Shown here: one piece after another, positions 34,716 through 48,700 of the stretch
How positions within the stretch are numbered: position 1 is the first letter of the stretch
How the letters are laid out: each line of letters starts with the position of its first letter
Source of the DNA: Cristatella mucedo
Taxonomy: Eukaryota; Bryozoa; Phylactolaemata; Cristatellidae
Length of the DNA stretch: 64,000 bases
NCBI GenBank assembly: GCA_009760855.2
Contig: WPIO01000008.1
Location: 7,261,001 to 7,325,000 of the forward strand
Reading direction: 5' to 3'
The notes under the pieces: generated by a model
Told to the model about the DNA's origin: nothing
The model's input: the letters and a program-made list of their open reading frames with translations, nothing else
Databases searched by the model: none
Made by a program: the position numbers and the translations under genes

Positions 34716-36367
34716 TTTTTGTTATGTCATGCTTAACATGCTCCGAGGAGGATGTAGGCTTGTATGAGAATGCAACTGGCACAGTCGATGCTGCAGCATG
34801 CATGTCATAACCGAGTGAGGGAGGACCGAAGGAACCACGTTGCGACTCGATTCAACTACAAAATCCGGATACATATAAATCATAGCACAAAACAGTGAAG
34901 CCCCGATGAAACTTAAGTCATGCTGCAATCGCTGGCTCTATAAGCTGGTGCAAAACCGTGACCAAAATTGACTCTTGCAATGGAACCAATCGCTAGGTTG
35001 GCACTTGCAGTGCTAGGAAGTGACCTTTGAGAAAAAGCAGGAGAGAGACTTTTACGGAATCTTGGCAATAAAGTGGCTTATTTAGACAAAAAGCGTTTCC
35101 AAGTAAGCAAGTAGGCATCGACGACGGTAAGAACCCCGAGGCTGGAGATAAATAAAGCAAATGGCTCAATTACCCAAGTATCGGGGTAAAAGAACATTCA
35201 CAGCTGATGCTGTGCAACTCGATACGTATGTGCAATCGAAATATGTCGAGATTGTGTTGATTCTTACGAAGAAGACTTAGCACCAGCTATGAACCAATCT
35301 GCCTGCGATCCTTCCAGCCAGGTTTCAGCACAGCTACTGCTTTCAGGTGGACAAGGGAATGTTCTTGGCGTATACGATCTCTGTTCACACATAACAGAAC
35401 CAAGAATAAAAATGGATAATAAGGAGCATAAAACACGACAAAGACGAGCGACACGTGACACAATACATTCTGCTAGCTACTTTTTTCCTTGCGTTCCAAG
35501 CTGCACCGGCGGTTACATCACGATCAATCATGCGTAGACAATAAAGTCAGCAGCTGATCGGCAAGAACTTGTCACAGCAGCTGCTAGATGTCATAAGTCG
35601 ACTCAGCGTGATACGACGGGTAAGAAGCATCACAATATATAACAAGGAGTGCTATTTCCTTGTTAACGTGATACCAAGACAAACTCCGATGGCAGGAGTA
35701 CCACGTGGGCTCTCATCGGAACAGGCGACACGCCATCTAGGCTGTGAAAAGTTTTTAAAAAAAAGTCATCGACCTCAACAGTCCTCAGTGTACGTGAATT
35801 CTGCTTTTGACCTCAGCAGCCCGAGAATTAGGCACGATGCTCTATGGTCTGCCAGAGTGCTGACAGCGCATACTGACCGATAGTTTACACTAAATATAAT
35901 GTAAACACCACTGTGCACACCAAGCCGTTACTCCTCGCTCTGACCAACACAAGCAGCCGGACGACGAAGCAGTCCAGCACACGTGACCAGTCCAGCACAC
36001 GTGCTCGTGTAGCAACGAGAGTGGCGATATGACAACACCGAGTCGCAAAAGACCGATCTTGGCAGCACTGTGTCATCGATTGCCAAGCACTCGCGACAGC
36101 AGCTGCCTCGGAGTTTCGGGAACAGCTGCCATGGCTGCAAGAGACACCAGCCAGAATCAGCAAACAGAAAGCGAGGCTTGGGACAAGCCCATGCGTCAGT
36201 TGAAGTTTCGAGAACTTCAGCACCTTAAAAAGTGATCGAAGCATTTCTAAAGATTAAATACAACAAGAAAGTAGTCCAAGATATACGCCCGATGCGTATG
36301 AATTGCACAGAAAACCAATCTAGTCATTTGATTTGGAGCATTCCCATCCCCCACCGTAAAAAGCTAC
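34716..36367. other. Unassigned region
   Basis: The only frame with a plausible start is plus 36029-36235 (68 codons, ATG, Lys-rich end LQHLKK). It has no known domain and I do not call it a gene. Nothing else was recognised. Confidence 0.3.
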
Positions 36368-36535
36368 TAGCTGACTTAACAGCCTCTTTTTGTATGGCGA
36401 CAGAAGAGCCTTAAAGGCTATCACCACCGCTTGCAGCTGTAATATGGGATCGCCCACTGCAGGATTCGATCCCACGACCTCGAGACCGAGGTCGTGAATA
36501 GCAACCACCTTACCTAGTCAGCCATCACGGCTCAT
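36368..36535 (-). repeat. SINE family 2
   Basis: Reverse-strand copy: box A 'gatggctgactaggtaaggtgg', box B 'gggatcgaatcctgc', and a tail 'ggctcttctgtcgccat' with 'aaaaagaggctgttaag'. Well preserved. Confidence 0.8.
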
Positions 36536-37621
36536 CAAATTGAAACGAGTGTGCATGCTATAACAGAACTGTGTAGCACATTGACATCGACTGAATGACA
36601 AGCATACTACAGCATACCTTTACTACAGCGAAGTTAGCATACGGTGACTTGTGCAAACGCCAGTAGAGCTCACACTAGTACAACGAGGCAACAAATTATT
36701 CTGCTGCCGATTGTGGCACTTTCTTTCCAGCCATCTATCACTGCTACTTCATTGCAAATCATTTCACCGACTGCCCTCTAATTCTGATATGCTTAACAAA
36801 ACTTTTGTTGTTGCTAAGAGTGATGTTACGTGTGCGTATAAGAAACGTTACAGTTATTATTAAATATACCAGCTAGTCTGATCTTTGAATCCAAGAAATT
36901 CAGCCACGTTTCCCTTCCTTGTGAACTTAGAGGGGTCTCGTTCAAAATGCACATAAATACATTATTTCCCTCCTTCACCCCACCTTCCTCCTTCTCTATT
37001 CCTCACTCTCCTTCTCTTTCTCTCTTCTAGCTCTCCATGCACACCCAGCTGAACTGATCCAGTGGTCAAAACCATCATCACACCCCAAGATCTTCCAATG
37101 GTAACAAATTTGCTGTCCCTTCTTTAAACTTGAATACTCCTGGCAATGGAAGTGTTTTCTCTGTTACTTCCGAGACTGTGGAACTCGTTCGTTTCCACAA
37201 CTCCTACACAACGACATTGTTTTACCATGTGATGGTTCAGGTATCTCCTTTCCGATGGCTTTTTGCAGCTACATCTGTGCTAATTCCCCAATCAATTCAA
37301 TCTCATTCCTCTATACTTCCCACACTTTCTTCACTTCATGCAGTGAAAGCACTGCCACGTTTGTACACACGAAAGCCAGTACGGATTTCAGTGCACTACA
37401 GAGAGCATTGAGAGCACAGCATCCACCTCTAGTCTCTGTGGCTTTAGAAACTTATAGATAAAGAAGATACATAAATGATAAGTGATTCCAAAGGCCAACT
37501 GCAGCAGGGGAGGGGCAGTTCGACTCTTGCTCAGAGCATGCACATACCCCAACCCCAAAACAGAGCATCAATAAACTACAGAGCGCCACACCGACTAATG
37601 GTTACGCAAGATCACAGATAA
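36536..37621. other. Unassigned region
   Basis: Pyrimidine-rich around 36960-37030, with no gene supported. A 93-codon plus frame (37130-37411) resembles a worn LINE ORF end (VFSVTSETVELVRFHN) but is too weak to assign. Confidence 0.3.
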
Positions 37622-37850
37622 CAATAATTATAATAATGCACTTGATAAAGCGCCCTCAAGGAACTCAATCTCTTTCTAAGCGCTTTACATTTGCTGCAAA
37701 GGGAAATGCAATTGAATGGTGAGTAGTATCATGATTGATAAACAAACAACATGAATAACGTGGTTAGGGGTGACATGCACAGGGTCAGCATGCAAATGTG
37801 GTTAGTGGCAGCATGCACAATGTCAGCCACGCAGAAGCACAGATGACGTC
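37622..37850 (-). mobile_element. LINE family A, 3' tail
   Basis: Reverse-strand family A UTR: AT-repeat end, stem 'agagattgagttccttgagggcg'-like, the 'aatgtaaagcgctt' block and 'tgcatgctgaccctgtgcatg'. No coding part remains. Confidence 0.75.
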
Positions 37851-38505
37851 CTGCAGTGCATGCAATTCGAGCTTGAGGCCTAGTATTAAAAACAAGCTAT
37901 CCGATTAGGAGTCACACAGAATGCAGTGGGTGCTGAAGAAGGTGGACGCAGTGTAGCTCATCGGCCTAGCCTCGTTTTGCAATATACTATCAGTGAATAG
38001 TGGACAGCCATTTGTGTCTGTCAACAGATGTGGCCACTATTAGTAATTGATTTGGACGAATTTCCAAGACAAAAATGCTTGACTCATTCGTGATCTAGTT
38101 ATAAACAGCTCTATAATTCATTGCATAGATGCGGAACAGTCAAAATTAACACACCGGCAAGAGCAGCACACATAATTCGGTCGACAAAAACGTCAATTGT
38201 GACGCATTTCCTCACGCATATGAGCTCCCTGCATTTCATTTAATATAAAACACTTTCTATTATTCCCTACATTGATGCATGATTTTTGTAGTAATACACG
38301 GGTACAGTATGTAAAAAGGTACCTGAACATAAATATAGGATCCTACAGGTATGCATATGCACGTATACCTACCTACATGCACATGCATGCACACTTGGGG
38401 TAATTAAAAAATTCTACCATGAAGTGATTCAGATGATAATGTCCTAAGAGCTGCATTGTGTAAGCCACTAGCAAGTAATTTTAGGCTCTGATGTTTTCAT
38501 AAGAT
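37851..38505. other. Region beyond the spliced gene's end
   Basis: AT-rich DNA, probably the 3' untranslated and downstream region of the spliced gene. No separate gene or repeat was recognised. Confidence 0.3.
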
Positions 38506-38624
38506 TTAATTAGGCTCAGTCGCACTAAATAATTGTACACGTCCAGTCAAAGTTTCGATAATAGACGGCCAAATAGCCACGTTGCAGGCTCGAGGCGAGC
38601 TGTTGCCCAAGAGTTCACAAAAAC
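38506..38624 (-). CDS. Possible terminal exon G of the spliced gene
   Basis: Acceptor 'gagtgactttag' 86 bases after exon F, phase 1, with 38 codons to a TAA stop. The acceptor tract is weak and the protein unremarkable, so the true last exon could lie elsewhere. Confidence 0.3.
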
Positions 38625-41600
38625 CTAAAGTCACTCAAATTCAGCAAATCCATTATAGTCAAAACCGGTGACTGTTATGTAAACCAGCTAGTTCCCCCCA
38701 CCGTGCTCACCCAGTCGCCTTGCCTCCTCCGTCGCCTGAGCCGAGGCCACGACATCCAGGCGTCGTGCCACAGCCACAGTTCTTGAGAGGCACTGAACCT
38801 GCAATTAGCAGGCAATCCATCACTGCCAACGTACACGGCAGCCAGTTACCGAGTTCGGAAGACCAGAGAAGTGGCCAGCAAGCGAACCACAGAAGCAGCC
38901 GTGAGTACATGTGCTGCATTTCTCCAAGCACTGGTGGCAAGTCCCATATTGCCTCCCATCGTTGCACACCCCGAAGCAACACGATACAGTCCACGACCAA
39001 ATAGCTAACCTTGCAACAGAACAAGCGACCCCCAAAGGCAGCCCAAAAGTCTTTCGGCATGCCAACATTGCTGATGACGTGATGAGGGTGTGGGCTGCAA
39101 TCTTAGCAATGTGTGCATAGCATGGGCTGCTGCTCCGGCCTCGAAAGCGATCCGAGCAAGTCCTGCTCGGATGTGTTTCCACAAGGCTAGCACACTCCAT
39201 CACCAAGCTTCCGATGATGAGAGACACTTAACTTCGCTCTGACTGTCGATGTCTGAAAACCCTGACAGCTGTGGCCAGTGGGCACTCCCATTTCTGTCGG
39301 GTGCAGCCAGGTATGACAAGGGGCCCCGACCATGCACAACTTGGGTTGATGGTGGCAGTGTTATAGCAGCACTTTCTGAAAGAAAGAGGGTCGATCCAAG
39401 GCGAGCTGAGGACTCAATATGAGCAGAGGTCAGAGATGATCACAGGAAGAAGAATCACAGAAGATCACAGGACTCAATATGAGCAAAGATCGGAGATTAA
39501 GGTACGCGAGGCAAGACCCAACGACGAGTGGATGAAGGCTTCGGAGGCAGCAGGCGATAACGCCAGAAAGGAAAATAATAATAATAATGCATTTGAAATG
39601 GTGCCCTCAGAAAACTCATTCTCTTTCTAGGAACTTCACATTTGCTGCAAAAGAAGCATGATCGAATGGTAGGTCGAATGGCTGAATCGAGTGGTAGCAT
39701 GCTCAATAAATGACATGAATAACATGGTTAGGGGTGACATGCACAGGGTCAGCATGCAAGTGTGGTTAGTGGCAGCATGCGCAGTGTCAGCACGCATAAG
39801 CACATGAAGGACAAATCACAGGCACCCACTAAATGCTGTCATAAATAGGTGCGTTTTTTAAGTTCTTTTTAAATGTGGTCAAGTCAGAGGATGTCTCGAC
39901 ACAAGTCGGGAGTGAGTTCCAGGCTTTGAGAGCATACGAACTAAATGCACGGTCTCCAAAGGATTTGAAGTTTGTACGAGGTATTGGTAAACAGTTAGAT
40001 TCCGAAAAGCGGGTGGCACGATGCTTGGCCTGGTGAGGGAGAAGATCTGATATGTGGGCTCAAGCCTGATAATGAAGGGACCTAAAAGTGAGTGACAGAG
40101 CCTTGAAGTCAATACGTTGCTTGACTGGGAGCCACTGCAGGTCAGCAAGAAGTGACGTGATGTGGCAACTGCTACACTCACGAGAGACAAGCCTAGCTGC
40201 AGAGTTTTGCATCAGCTGTAAGTGCCTGATAGAATAAGGAGGCACCCACGTCAAGGCTGCCGTCAAAGTAGGAAGATGGCGATTACATACCTGCCATATG
40301 CAAGCAGTTAAGAAAAAAGTTAGTTATGAGTGTTTGCACTGAGTCAGCACAAGACAGAGCACACATAGCCATGGAACTCACTGGCGACTGATGCTACGAC
40401 ATCATCTAACTTAAAGACCTTGAAAAAAAAGCAAAAATAAGTTACTGCTCCTCACAGCATTGGCTCCGTCCAGGCGAAGTGTCTGTACTGTGTATGCTTA
40501 TGTGTGACAGCACACGTAAATTTCTCTTAGGGTACAATAAAAATGTCTTATCAAATTTGCTATTATTATCACTCGAGAGGCACAGGCTTCCTTGTTCCTC
40601 GTACTCCCAGCCACAAGGCCTCGTACTCCCAGCAGAGCAGAGCCACAGAAAGAGCCGAGCAGCAGAGGCAGCCCGAGCAGCACTTACAGCAAGCACGGCC
40701 TGCACTCGTGCACTCTGGACGGCCTGGGTCAGCTCCGATCCACTGACAGTGGTCCCGCTGGTCTCCGGGTCTGGCGCGCTGCCTGCTGCAGTGGCGGAAG
40801 CCGCTCGTGTGCGTGCTGCTGCCAGCTCGGCCACAGCTCGGTCGGCGTTGGCTCTGTGAGCTTGCAGCAGGCTCTCCCACTGGCGGGACTCTCGGGCCAA
40901 CCTGTGTGTACACGAACCCAACTGGAATGAACGCGAGCCGACGAATCTAGTTTGGTCCAGTGGTTAAGGTGCTCGCCCCCCCCCCGACCAAGGTCTGGCT
41001 GAGGTCGTGGGCTCGAGCCCGGAGGCATATGTGAAGCACCTGAATAGAGATTAAGCTCTCTTGGGGCGCTATACAAATGAATCTAGCAAGGCCGACCACC
41101 GAGCTCCCCGACAACTCTCAAATGGGACAGTAGCAATGCATGTAAAAAGGACGACAGTCCATAATTCGAGACAAAAGACATAAGGTAAAGTGCCGGAAAT
41201 TGGGCTTTGAAACTGCACTTTTAAATACATGGTGAAGTCTTAAAAGCCCACGCGATGTAATCAATGTTGTCACGTTAGTTTGCCCTTGTGGTTAAAGTAC
41301 TCAGCCTGACCAAGGTCATGGTGAATGTAACTGATAGTGGAGGTCTAGAGCTCGAGCCCCGAGGCATATATGAAGCCTTTAAATAGGGATTAAGTTTTCT
41401 TAAGGCACTGTGCAAATGAATTATCTTGCCTAATATTTTAATGTCATCTATTGACATACTCTAAAGTCAAGAGTCCAGATTATGTAAGTGTATGCACGTG
41501 TGCAACACACACACAAGGTACACATATGCACACATACATAAATTATAATACAACATCAACTGCTCTTGAGCAAATTATAGTGTGTGCATACGATGCCGTA

Positions 41601-44600
41601 AAAATCCTAGCTGCCACTGGCTGCCACTCAGTTAGGGCAATAAGATCCCCCAAGCCGTGCATACTTTAGGCATGCAAAAAATATAATAATCAGAAAGCAA
41701 ACACACACGTACTGATGGCACAGATAGATTTGGCACGACGTTGTCCCAATGCGATTCTTTAAGAAACTTCTAATCCATTTCGACGAAGAATGACAGCTCC
41801 TGTGGCTGACACTTGCAAGCAGTGAGAAGTTACAAGAACCGTAGGCCTTCACTTGCAACCACGAACTCCTCAGTATACTCACTGCCTGTGTTATTCGGAC
41901 CTCACAGAAGCTCTTTTGCAGAGCTGGTAGATGATAAGACTGGTCTGTATATCAGTTGTCTGGCATTTGTTATCATTTCCAAATATACATCAAAAATGAT
42001 GATTTATGGTGTATTTTGTTTTGCTTTGGCACGTCAGGTTTGGTAGATTTTGTATATCAAAGGTTGGGTGCATTTTAACATAATGCATTATGAATTATGT
42101 ATAATATAATTATTATATATTGACTTTCATTATGTTTACCGACCTAAATGCTGTGTTATTTTGTGTAGAGCAGTTCTTTTTCTCGGTTGATAGTGTCATT
42201 TAAATCAATGAATATATGTGATTTACAATGCCAAGGGAGTGTAAAAATTCTCCGAATATATTCTGCTACATCTGCAGGAGATTCTAGACGAATGACCATC
42301 GGCCACCGACCACTACAGTCATCAAGCAGTGCTATCGTGCCTACTTCGGATGCAAGCAGGGAGATCATGATAAGACATGTGCACCACATATGGTGTGAAA
42401 GCCGTGTGTAGAAAATTTGAGACAATGGTTTTAAGGTCAAAGCAAATGCATGCCATTTGGAGTACCGATGATTTGGATAGAATAAACTGACCGTGTTTCG
42501 GATTTATATCTGCATCATTAAAATGCCGGGCTTTAGCAAGAAGAAAGAGCACAAAATTGAATTTCCAAATCTACCATCAGCGATGCGACCTGTACCGCAC
42601 AGTGATGAGGTGTGAATTCCTGTTCACCTGTTACGCTTGATGATATATTGACTGACAGTGATTCGAGTTCAAGTGAAGGTGACAACGATGAAACCTTAAC
42701 TTGTTTTGATGTACCCACACCTAAACTAACGTCACAATCTGATTGTGATAACTTAGTAAGAGATCTTGACCTGCCCAAACAGTCGACTGAACTCCTTGGT
42801 TCTAGATTAAAAGAGAGAAATTTTCATGCACCAGGTACTATATTTTCGTGGTACAGACATCAAGAAAAATGGTTTCCTCCATACTTGTCGACAAAAAATT
42901 CACTAGTCTATTGCAGCAACGTCGAAGGTTTAGTTAACCAAATGAAAAAGTGCTGTGATCCAACAGAGTGGAGACTCTTCATTGGCTCATCGAACCACAG
43001 TTTAAAGGGAGTTTTACTTCACAATGGAAACGAACTTTCTTCTTTGCTGGTCGCACGTCCTGTACAGATGAACGAGACTTAAGAAAACATGAAAATACTT
43101 CTCGATGAAATCAAATATGATCAACACCAGTGGCAGATATGAGGCGATTTAAAAGTCACTGCCCTTCTGCTTGGACTTCAAGGTGGCTACATAAAATATC
43201 CATGCTGTCTGTGGGATAGTCACGCTGATGCTGTCCATTACCGCAAGAAAGACTGGCAAGAGCAAACAAATTTTGTACCTGGGAGTGACAACGTCCAAGA
43301 GCCTCCTCTTATCGACGGCAAGAAAATGCCACTTCCTCCCTTGAACATAAAACGTGGCCTAATAAAAAACCATGTTAATGCTTTAGACTAAGACGGTGAA
43401 AACTTCAAGTACTTACAAGAAACGTTTCCGAAAATTAACGAGGCAAAGACAAAAGCTGACGCTTTGTGTTGGTCCACAAATCAGAGAATGGTTCCAATAC
43501 ACACAGTTTAAAATGATTACGTTAGAGTTGCAGGTGTGGAGTAACTTTAAGTCTGTGGTAGAAAACTTTCTCGGCAATCACAAGTCTGCCGACTACTCGA
43601 GAATCGTTGAGTACACGATTCTACGCTACGATGCATAAAGTAGCAGAATGAGTATTAAGATACATTTTTTTAAATCTCACTATGACTATTTCCCATCAAA
43701 TTTAGGAGCATTCAGCAAAGAACCAGGTGAGAGGGTCCATCTGGACATATGTGAAATGGAGCGGGGACATGTGTGAAATGGAGCGTAGATATCGAGGCCA
43801 CTGGAATGTTAACATGATGGCCGATTATTGTTTGAGCCTGAAGCGCCACAATCCAGCTGCTGAGCATAGCAGAAAGTCGAGAAATAGGCAGTTTAAAGGA
43901 TCTGACTAAATGAAGGAAGATTCGTGTTTAAATTGTACATAACTTAAATGTTATTGTTATGAAGCAATTGTAAAATTCTATATATTGCATGTGAAAGTAT
44001 TGTGAAATAAGAAATGCAAATTGTTAAAAATCCTGATGTGCTGGGCTAAAACGAGTTACAAATCCTAAAAGAGCATCCCAAAATTTACTTAAATCACCTA
44101 TTAGGTTAAAAACAAACGACAGAAAGTTTTCATTTGCTGGCCAGTGTAAGAGCTAGCCACAGAAAGTTAACTGCAAACAGATGTGTGAAAGTCACATCCA
44201 TAGCATTCTTGGCAACTTGCTTCGAATGAGAAGACCGTATCTTTCTACTTAGTTCTAGTACAGGTTACGTAATCTATGTATCTCCGTCTGTAAATCCACA
44301 AAGCCACAAGAACCACGTAACTGTGATGCTGGAGAGTTTTCCAGAGTGCACTCAAAGCTTATGCAACTTCGGAGTAATGCCATCTCCCACCAACAGAATT
44401 CATTACATGCAACAAAGAGAAAGTGAGAAGCGTAGCTGAATCACGGGGGCAGTCGGGGAAAGGAGTACCATGCAAGTAACAGTTCAGGACGGCTGGAAAG
44501 GCTGTGCCTTAGTTGGCAGCAAGAGAGAAGCAAAAAAGAAACGGCAGGTTGGCTTAGCAGCGCTTCAGATTGAGACAGTCAGATAAAGAGCGCACAAGGC

Positions 44601-45717
44601 TCACGGCTCGATGCAAAGATTAAACTAAGAAACACTAAAGAGAGAAGACGTATATTTGACGAGGATGTAAGGGTAGCTAGTGCAATTTTAGCTCACTCAC
44701 GCCCGAATGGCCAACTCAGATATTCAGTTCTGCCCAGGCACAGCTTGGACATGGACAGGAGACAAACATAGAACACGATCTGCATTTACATCGACCGGAT
44801 CAAGAAAGAGTACGACATGAATATATATGCAATAAGTGACGCCCGACTATTGCACTGCACAGAGCGAGCAACCGAGTCGTGCTCGATTTAAAAAAGGCAC
44901 TGCCAGGTTCTCTTTCTCTCAGGACAGGGAGAGAGCAACAGAGATAGAGATGCAGAGCAGACAGGCTTGGAGAAGAGGAAATGAAAGCAAATGCTAGCGA
45001 ACGAACACACCCACACGAGCATGTGCGCAGGACAGAGCCAATTAAAATAGCAGCAGTCAGCACGTGGGACTCTTTCACAGCTTGCACTCAGGAGGCAAGG
45101 CACCACCTGGAAGTGGCACCACAGAAGTGGGAGGTGCGAGTAGCTCAAAAGGCTAGCCTGCCTGTAGCAGAATGCCGGAGGAGGGGGTAGAGCAAGGCGT
45201 GCCTTGAAGGCTACGGCAAGGAGACAAAGGAGCACTAACGGCTCTGAGCGGAACGCTCAAGACAGCAACGTGTGGCACGACGAACGTGCTAGCATGACGA
45301 CAGAGGCATCGAAAATACAAGACGAAACTGTCACTGTGCATGAGGAAAAAGTAGCGGAGCAGATAATGTCAAATACGTGCCATGGGGCACGAAAAAAGAT
45401 CAAGAGCTCTCAGCAAAAAGGCTAGCGCTGCATCAGCAGCTGGGGACTGAAGACGCGTGACGTCGGATGAAGAAAGTGCAGAACGAGCAAACCGTGGACA
45501 CATCGGTGGGAGTCGAGCTCGTGAAAGTGCAAACGAACACATCACGTATAAGCTCGTTGCCGAATGACAAGGGACTGCAATGCAAAAAAAGATACACGAC
45601 CACCGAGTCTAATTAATTAGAGCAAGCATTGTTTGCCTGGAACGTCGGAGAATTGAAGTTCCTGCTGCATTGGTGCTACTACCGTGAGCAAGCATTTGCA
45701 AGCCGCATAACCGCCCC

Positions 45718-45751
<34 letters not shown>

Positions 45752-48700
45752 GCGCACGCACACACACTGCTTCCCAAGCATGGAGCTCCCAATGATTCAA
45801 TATTGTGTGAGTACACTTGGAATATTAGCTTAGTGTAATAATATGTAACCCCTGTTAGAGCTTTGCACAGCCAATTTCTGATTGCAGATGCGGTGGATTC
45901 GGGTGGACTGAGATAGTGGCCAGCATCTAAGCAGCCGTTTTGAATGATAACGTGCAAGCAAAATGGCAAGAAATTGGGTGGGTACATTATAACGACAGTG
46001 TACAACAATATTCAATCAAAATTCGAGCTTCTCATGGTCAATTTTTGGTCGAATTTCGCTTAATGAGAGTGGATTGCAGTAATTCGTTGCACTTATGTGC
46101 ATCACCGGTGGACGGACTGCATGTGCAGTGCATGTCAACGAGCCTGGGAGTTGGGCAGATTTTATCGACCAATCATGGTGCTGACCTGAAACGGCTTGAG
46201 ATTGGCCATTCGTGTAACAGAGCTACGTGTTTGTTGGTGGTGATTGATGAAGCGATCAAGACAGTCGGTTCAAGCGGCTTACATTCTGTCTAAAGAGACG
46301 AGTCAACTGTATACAGGGCTCACGGGCTGACAGTGTCTGCATCGCCTGCACAGGCTAGAAACGCTTGGCGCTCAACAATGCTAGACTGGAAAGCAATAGC
46401 GCAAGGCAGCATAACCATCAAACGTACTTACGTAATATTGAGCCAACGGAAAAAGGTGGCATCGTTAAACGGCTGCGCCGGAGAAGAGGACCTGCAAAAA
46501 GTTGAGAGTGCAAGCATTTCGAGAGTGCAAGCATTGCTACAGGCTTCCGGCTCCACGCTGACTCGCTCCCAACTCGTGTCTGGGCAACCACAGTCACAAC
46601 CGCCGGGGAATTTCCAAGACCTGGTCTGCATGCCACCTATACAGCATATGCAGGTATGCGCCACCTGCCTGGAAGCGCCACTCGCCTCCAGTCCAGGAAA
46701 AAGCTGCCGTAATTCACTCATATAAATGTGCCACCTGTCTAACTGGCACCGGCAGGGCCTTTTGGGTACCCGAGACACAGACGTTGCCTGTCCATGTGCA
46801 CCACAATTCCACGTGCGCCGATCCGACAGGCCGATCATTCCACATGCTCAGCAAACCCGTCTGAGCTACGTGTGTGCCTCTTATTCAGCATTCAGTCAGC
46901 ATGGCCGGCATTAGCAGGTACTAATTAATCGCTACGGTCGGCACGACAGAAGCTCATTAGGAAGGGCCAGCGGGTGGGGCTGCAGCAGCCGGAGAGCACA
47001 CAGCAGCTGTAGCTCACTGTAGTGGCTTCGTGGATCTGAACTGAAGAAGAAGGCGGCATGCTTTTTGAAGCACTCGCATGACCGCTAGGTAAGTAAGAGG
47101 CTCGGCAGGAGGCGGGAGCTGGAGTTGACTCGAGAGATAGGGTTCGTTGCTGGTTGGGACCCTGGAGCAGGTCGATGCCGGATACACAAAAGATGTACGG
47201 TACACTTGTTTCAAATGTGGATGCTGCGGCAGCAATGAAGTACTTCTTCCGGCGGCATTGCATACACTGCAAACATTGTGCGTAGTCTGCAAGCTGCGTC
47301 AAGCCGTTTGCTATAAACTCAACGAGATGCAAAAAACCTAACCCTAGGTAAAAACAAAATGGCTAGAACAGGGACGCTAGATGCCGGGAAATGCATAGGC
47401 AAATAGCAAGGGAGCTTGAAGTGGGAAAAGGTACTGCGGTGGTGAATGGCCGACAGTTAAGACACAATTGGTAACGATTTTTGCAACTAAGGCGAAAGCG
47501 ACTGTCGGCGAAAAAAAAACAGGCGATTGGACCTAGCTCTTGCTAACGGTATATCTTTGCATTGCATGCATATTATTTCAAAGAAGTGTGTATGTTGCAT
47601 ACTGCTGCTGACGCATGATTTAAGCTCACTAGTAACGTGAACTTTAAGAATTATAGGTAATGAAAATATCAATGCCTAACTAAGGACATGATTCAACGAC
47701 ACTATTGCCAGCCAGGTACTTGTTATCCATCCTTCAATTCAAGCAAGCACTTCAATTTTTTCTGAGGATCTAAAATCCTTCTTTACTGCATCAAATGCCT
47801 GGCTAGAGATCTTTGTCAAAAGGCATGGTCCCACGCTTTTGAAAACACGTGATAAGAAGGCCAAAGCTAATAGCATCGCAGTTGATGAATAAAAGAAGTT
47901 GGCTGCTATAAGCAATTGCTGCAAATCATGAGACATCTTCACTAAGGATAAAACCGGTATCATATTCAAGGCAACCAAGTGCATGACATACCGCGTATGA
48001 GGCAACTTTTTTATGTGTGCAAAGCCCTCAAATGAGAGAACGACAGTCACACTCTGTGGATTACTTAATAGTGACAAGATAAGGAAATCGATCCAAGTAT
48101 GTGGCCTTCAAAATATTGACCTGCCACAGCTGCCTGTTGCCAGGGACTAACACAAAAGCAAAGATAACTTAAGCAAAGATAATTTCACAAGCTCTCTGAA
48201 GAGTGGTTCAAATCATTCAATGGAAAATGCTGTGAAAGGTAGGCGTGTACTTCTGTTTAGTGACAATTCCCCAAGTCATCCAAAATTAAATGTAGCAAGT
48301 GTAGCTAGTATACTTTCCCACTATTACCACTTCTGTTTGTTTGTCAGCCTATGGACCAGGGCGTAATTCAAGCATTCCAGTTAGAGCATAGGAACAAATA
48401 GCTGCTTTGCATAAACGGTCTCGGGAAAAGCCTGACACGGGCCGAGCGTTCGTAAAGGCATCAGTGTACTGCAATGACGTGGTCAGAAAGAGAGGCTTCT
48501 GCAAGTTGTAAGCGTTTCGTCCATGCTTAATTTTCTGCGGCAGTTTGAATTGGAAAGTCAAGGCCCTGTGTCTGCATAGCCAATCTGGTAATTTTTGAGC
48601 TCTTATAGGACGCTAAGAGCTTTCTCGTGAGCTGTTCTCAGATATGACAGAACTTGAAGGTGTCATCAACGCATGGGAGACTTCAATCGACTTCTGTTGG

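Noticed and set aside
36029-36235. 68-codon plus ORF with ATG
   Set aside because: No domain, homology or splice context could be seen; chance is sufficient.
38715-38900. Plus-strand exon candidate (proline-rich, acceptor 'cacccag', donor 'gtgagt')
   Set aside because: It lies antisense over minus-strand exon F, whose phase fits its neighbours; the plus acceptor is the mirror of the minus donor.
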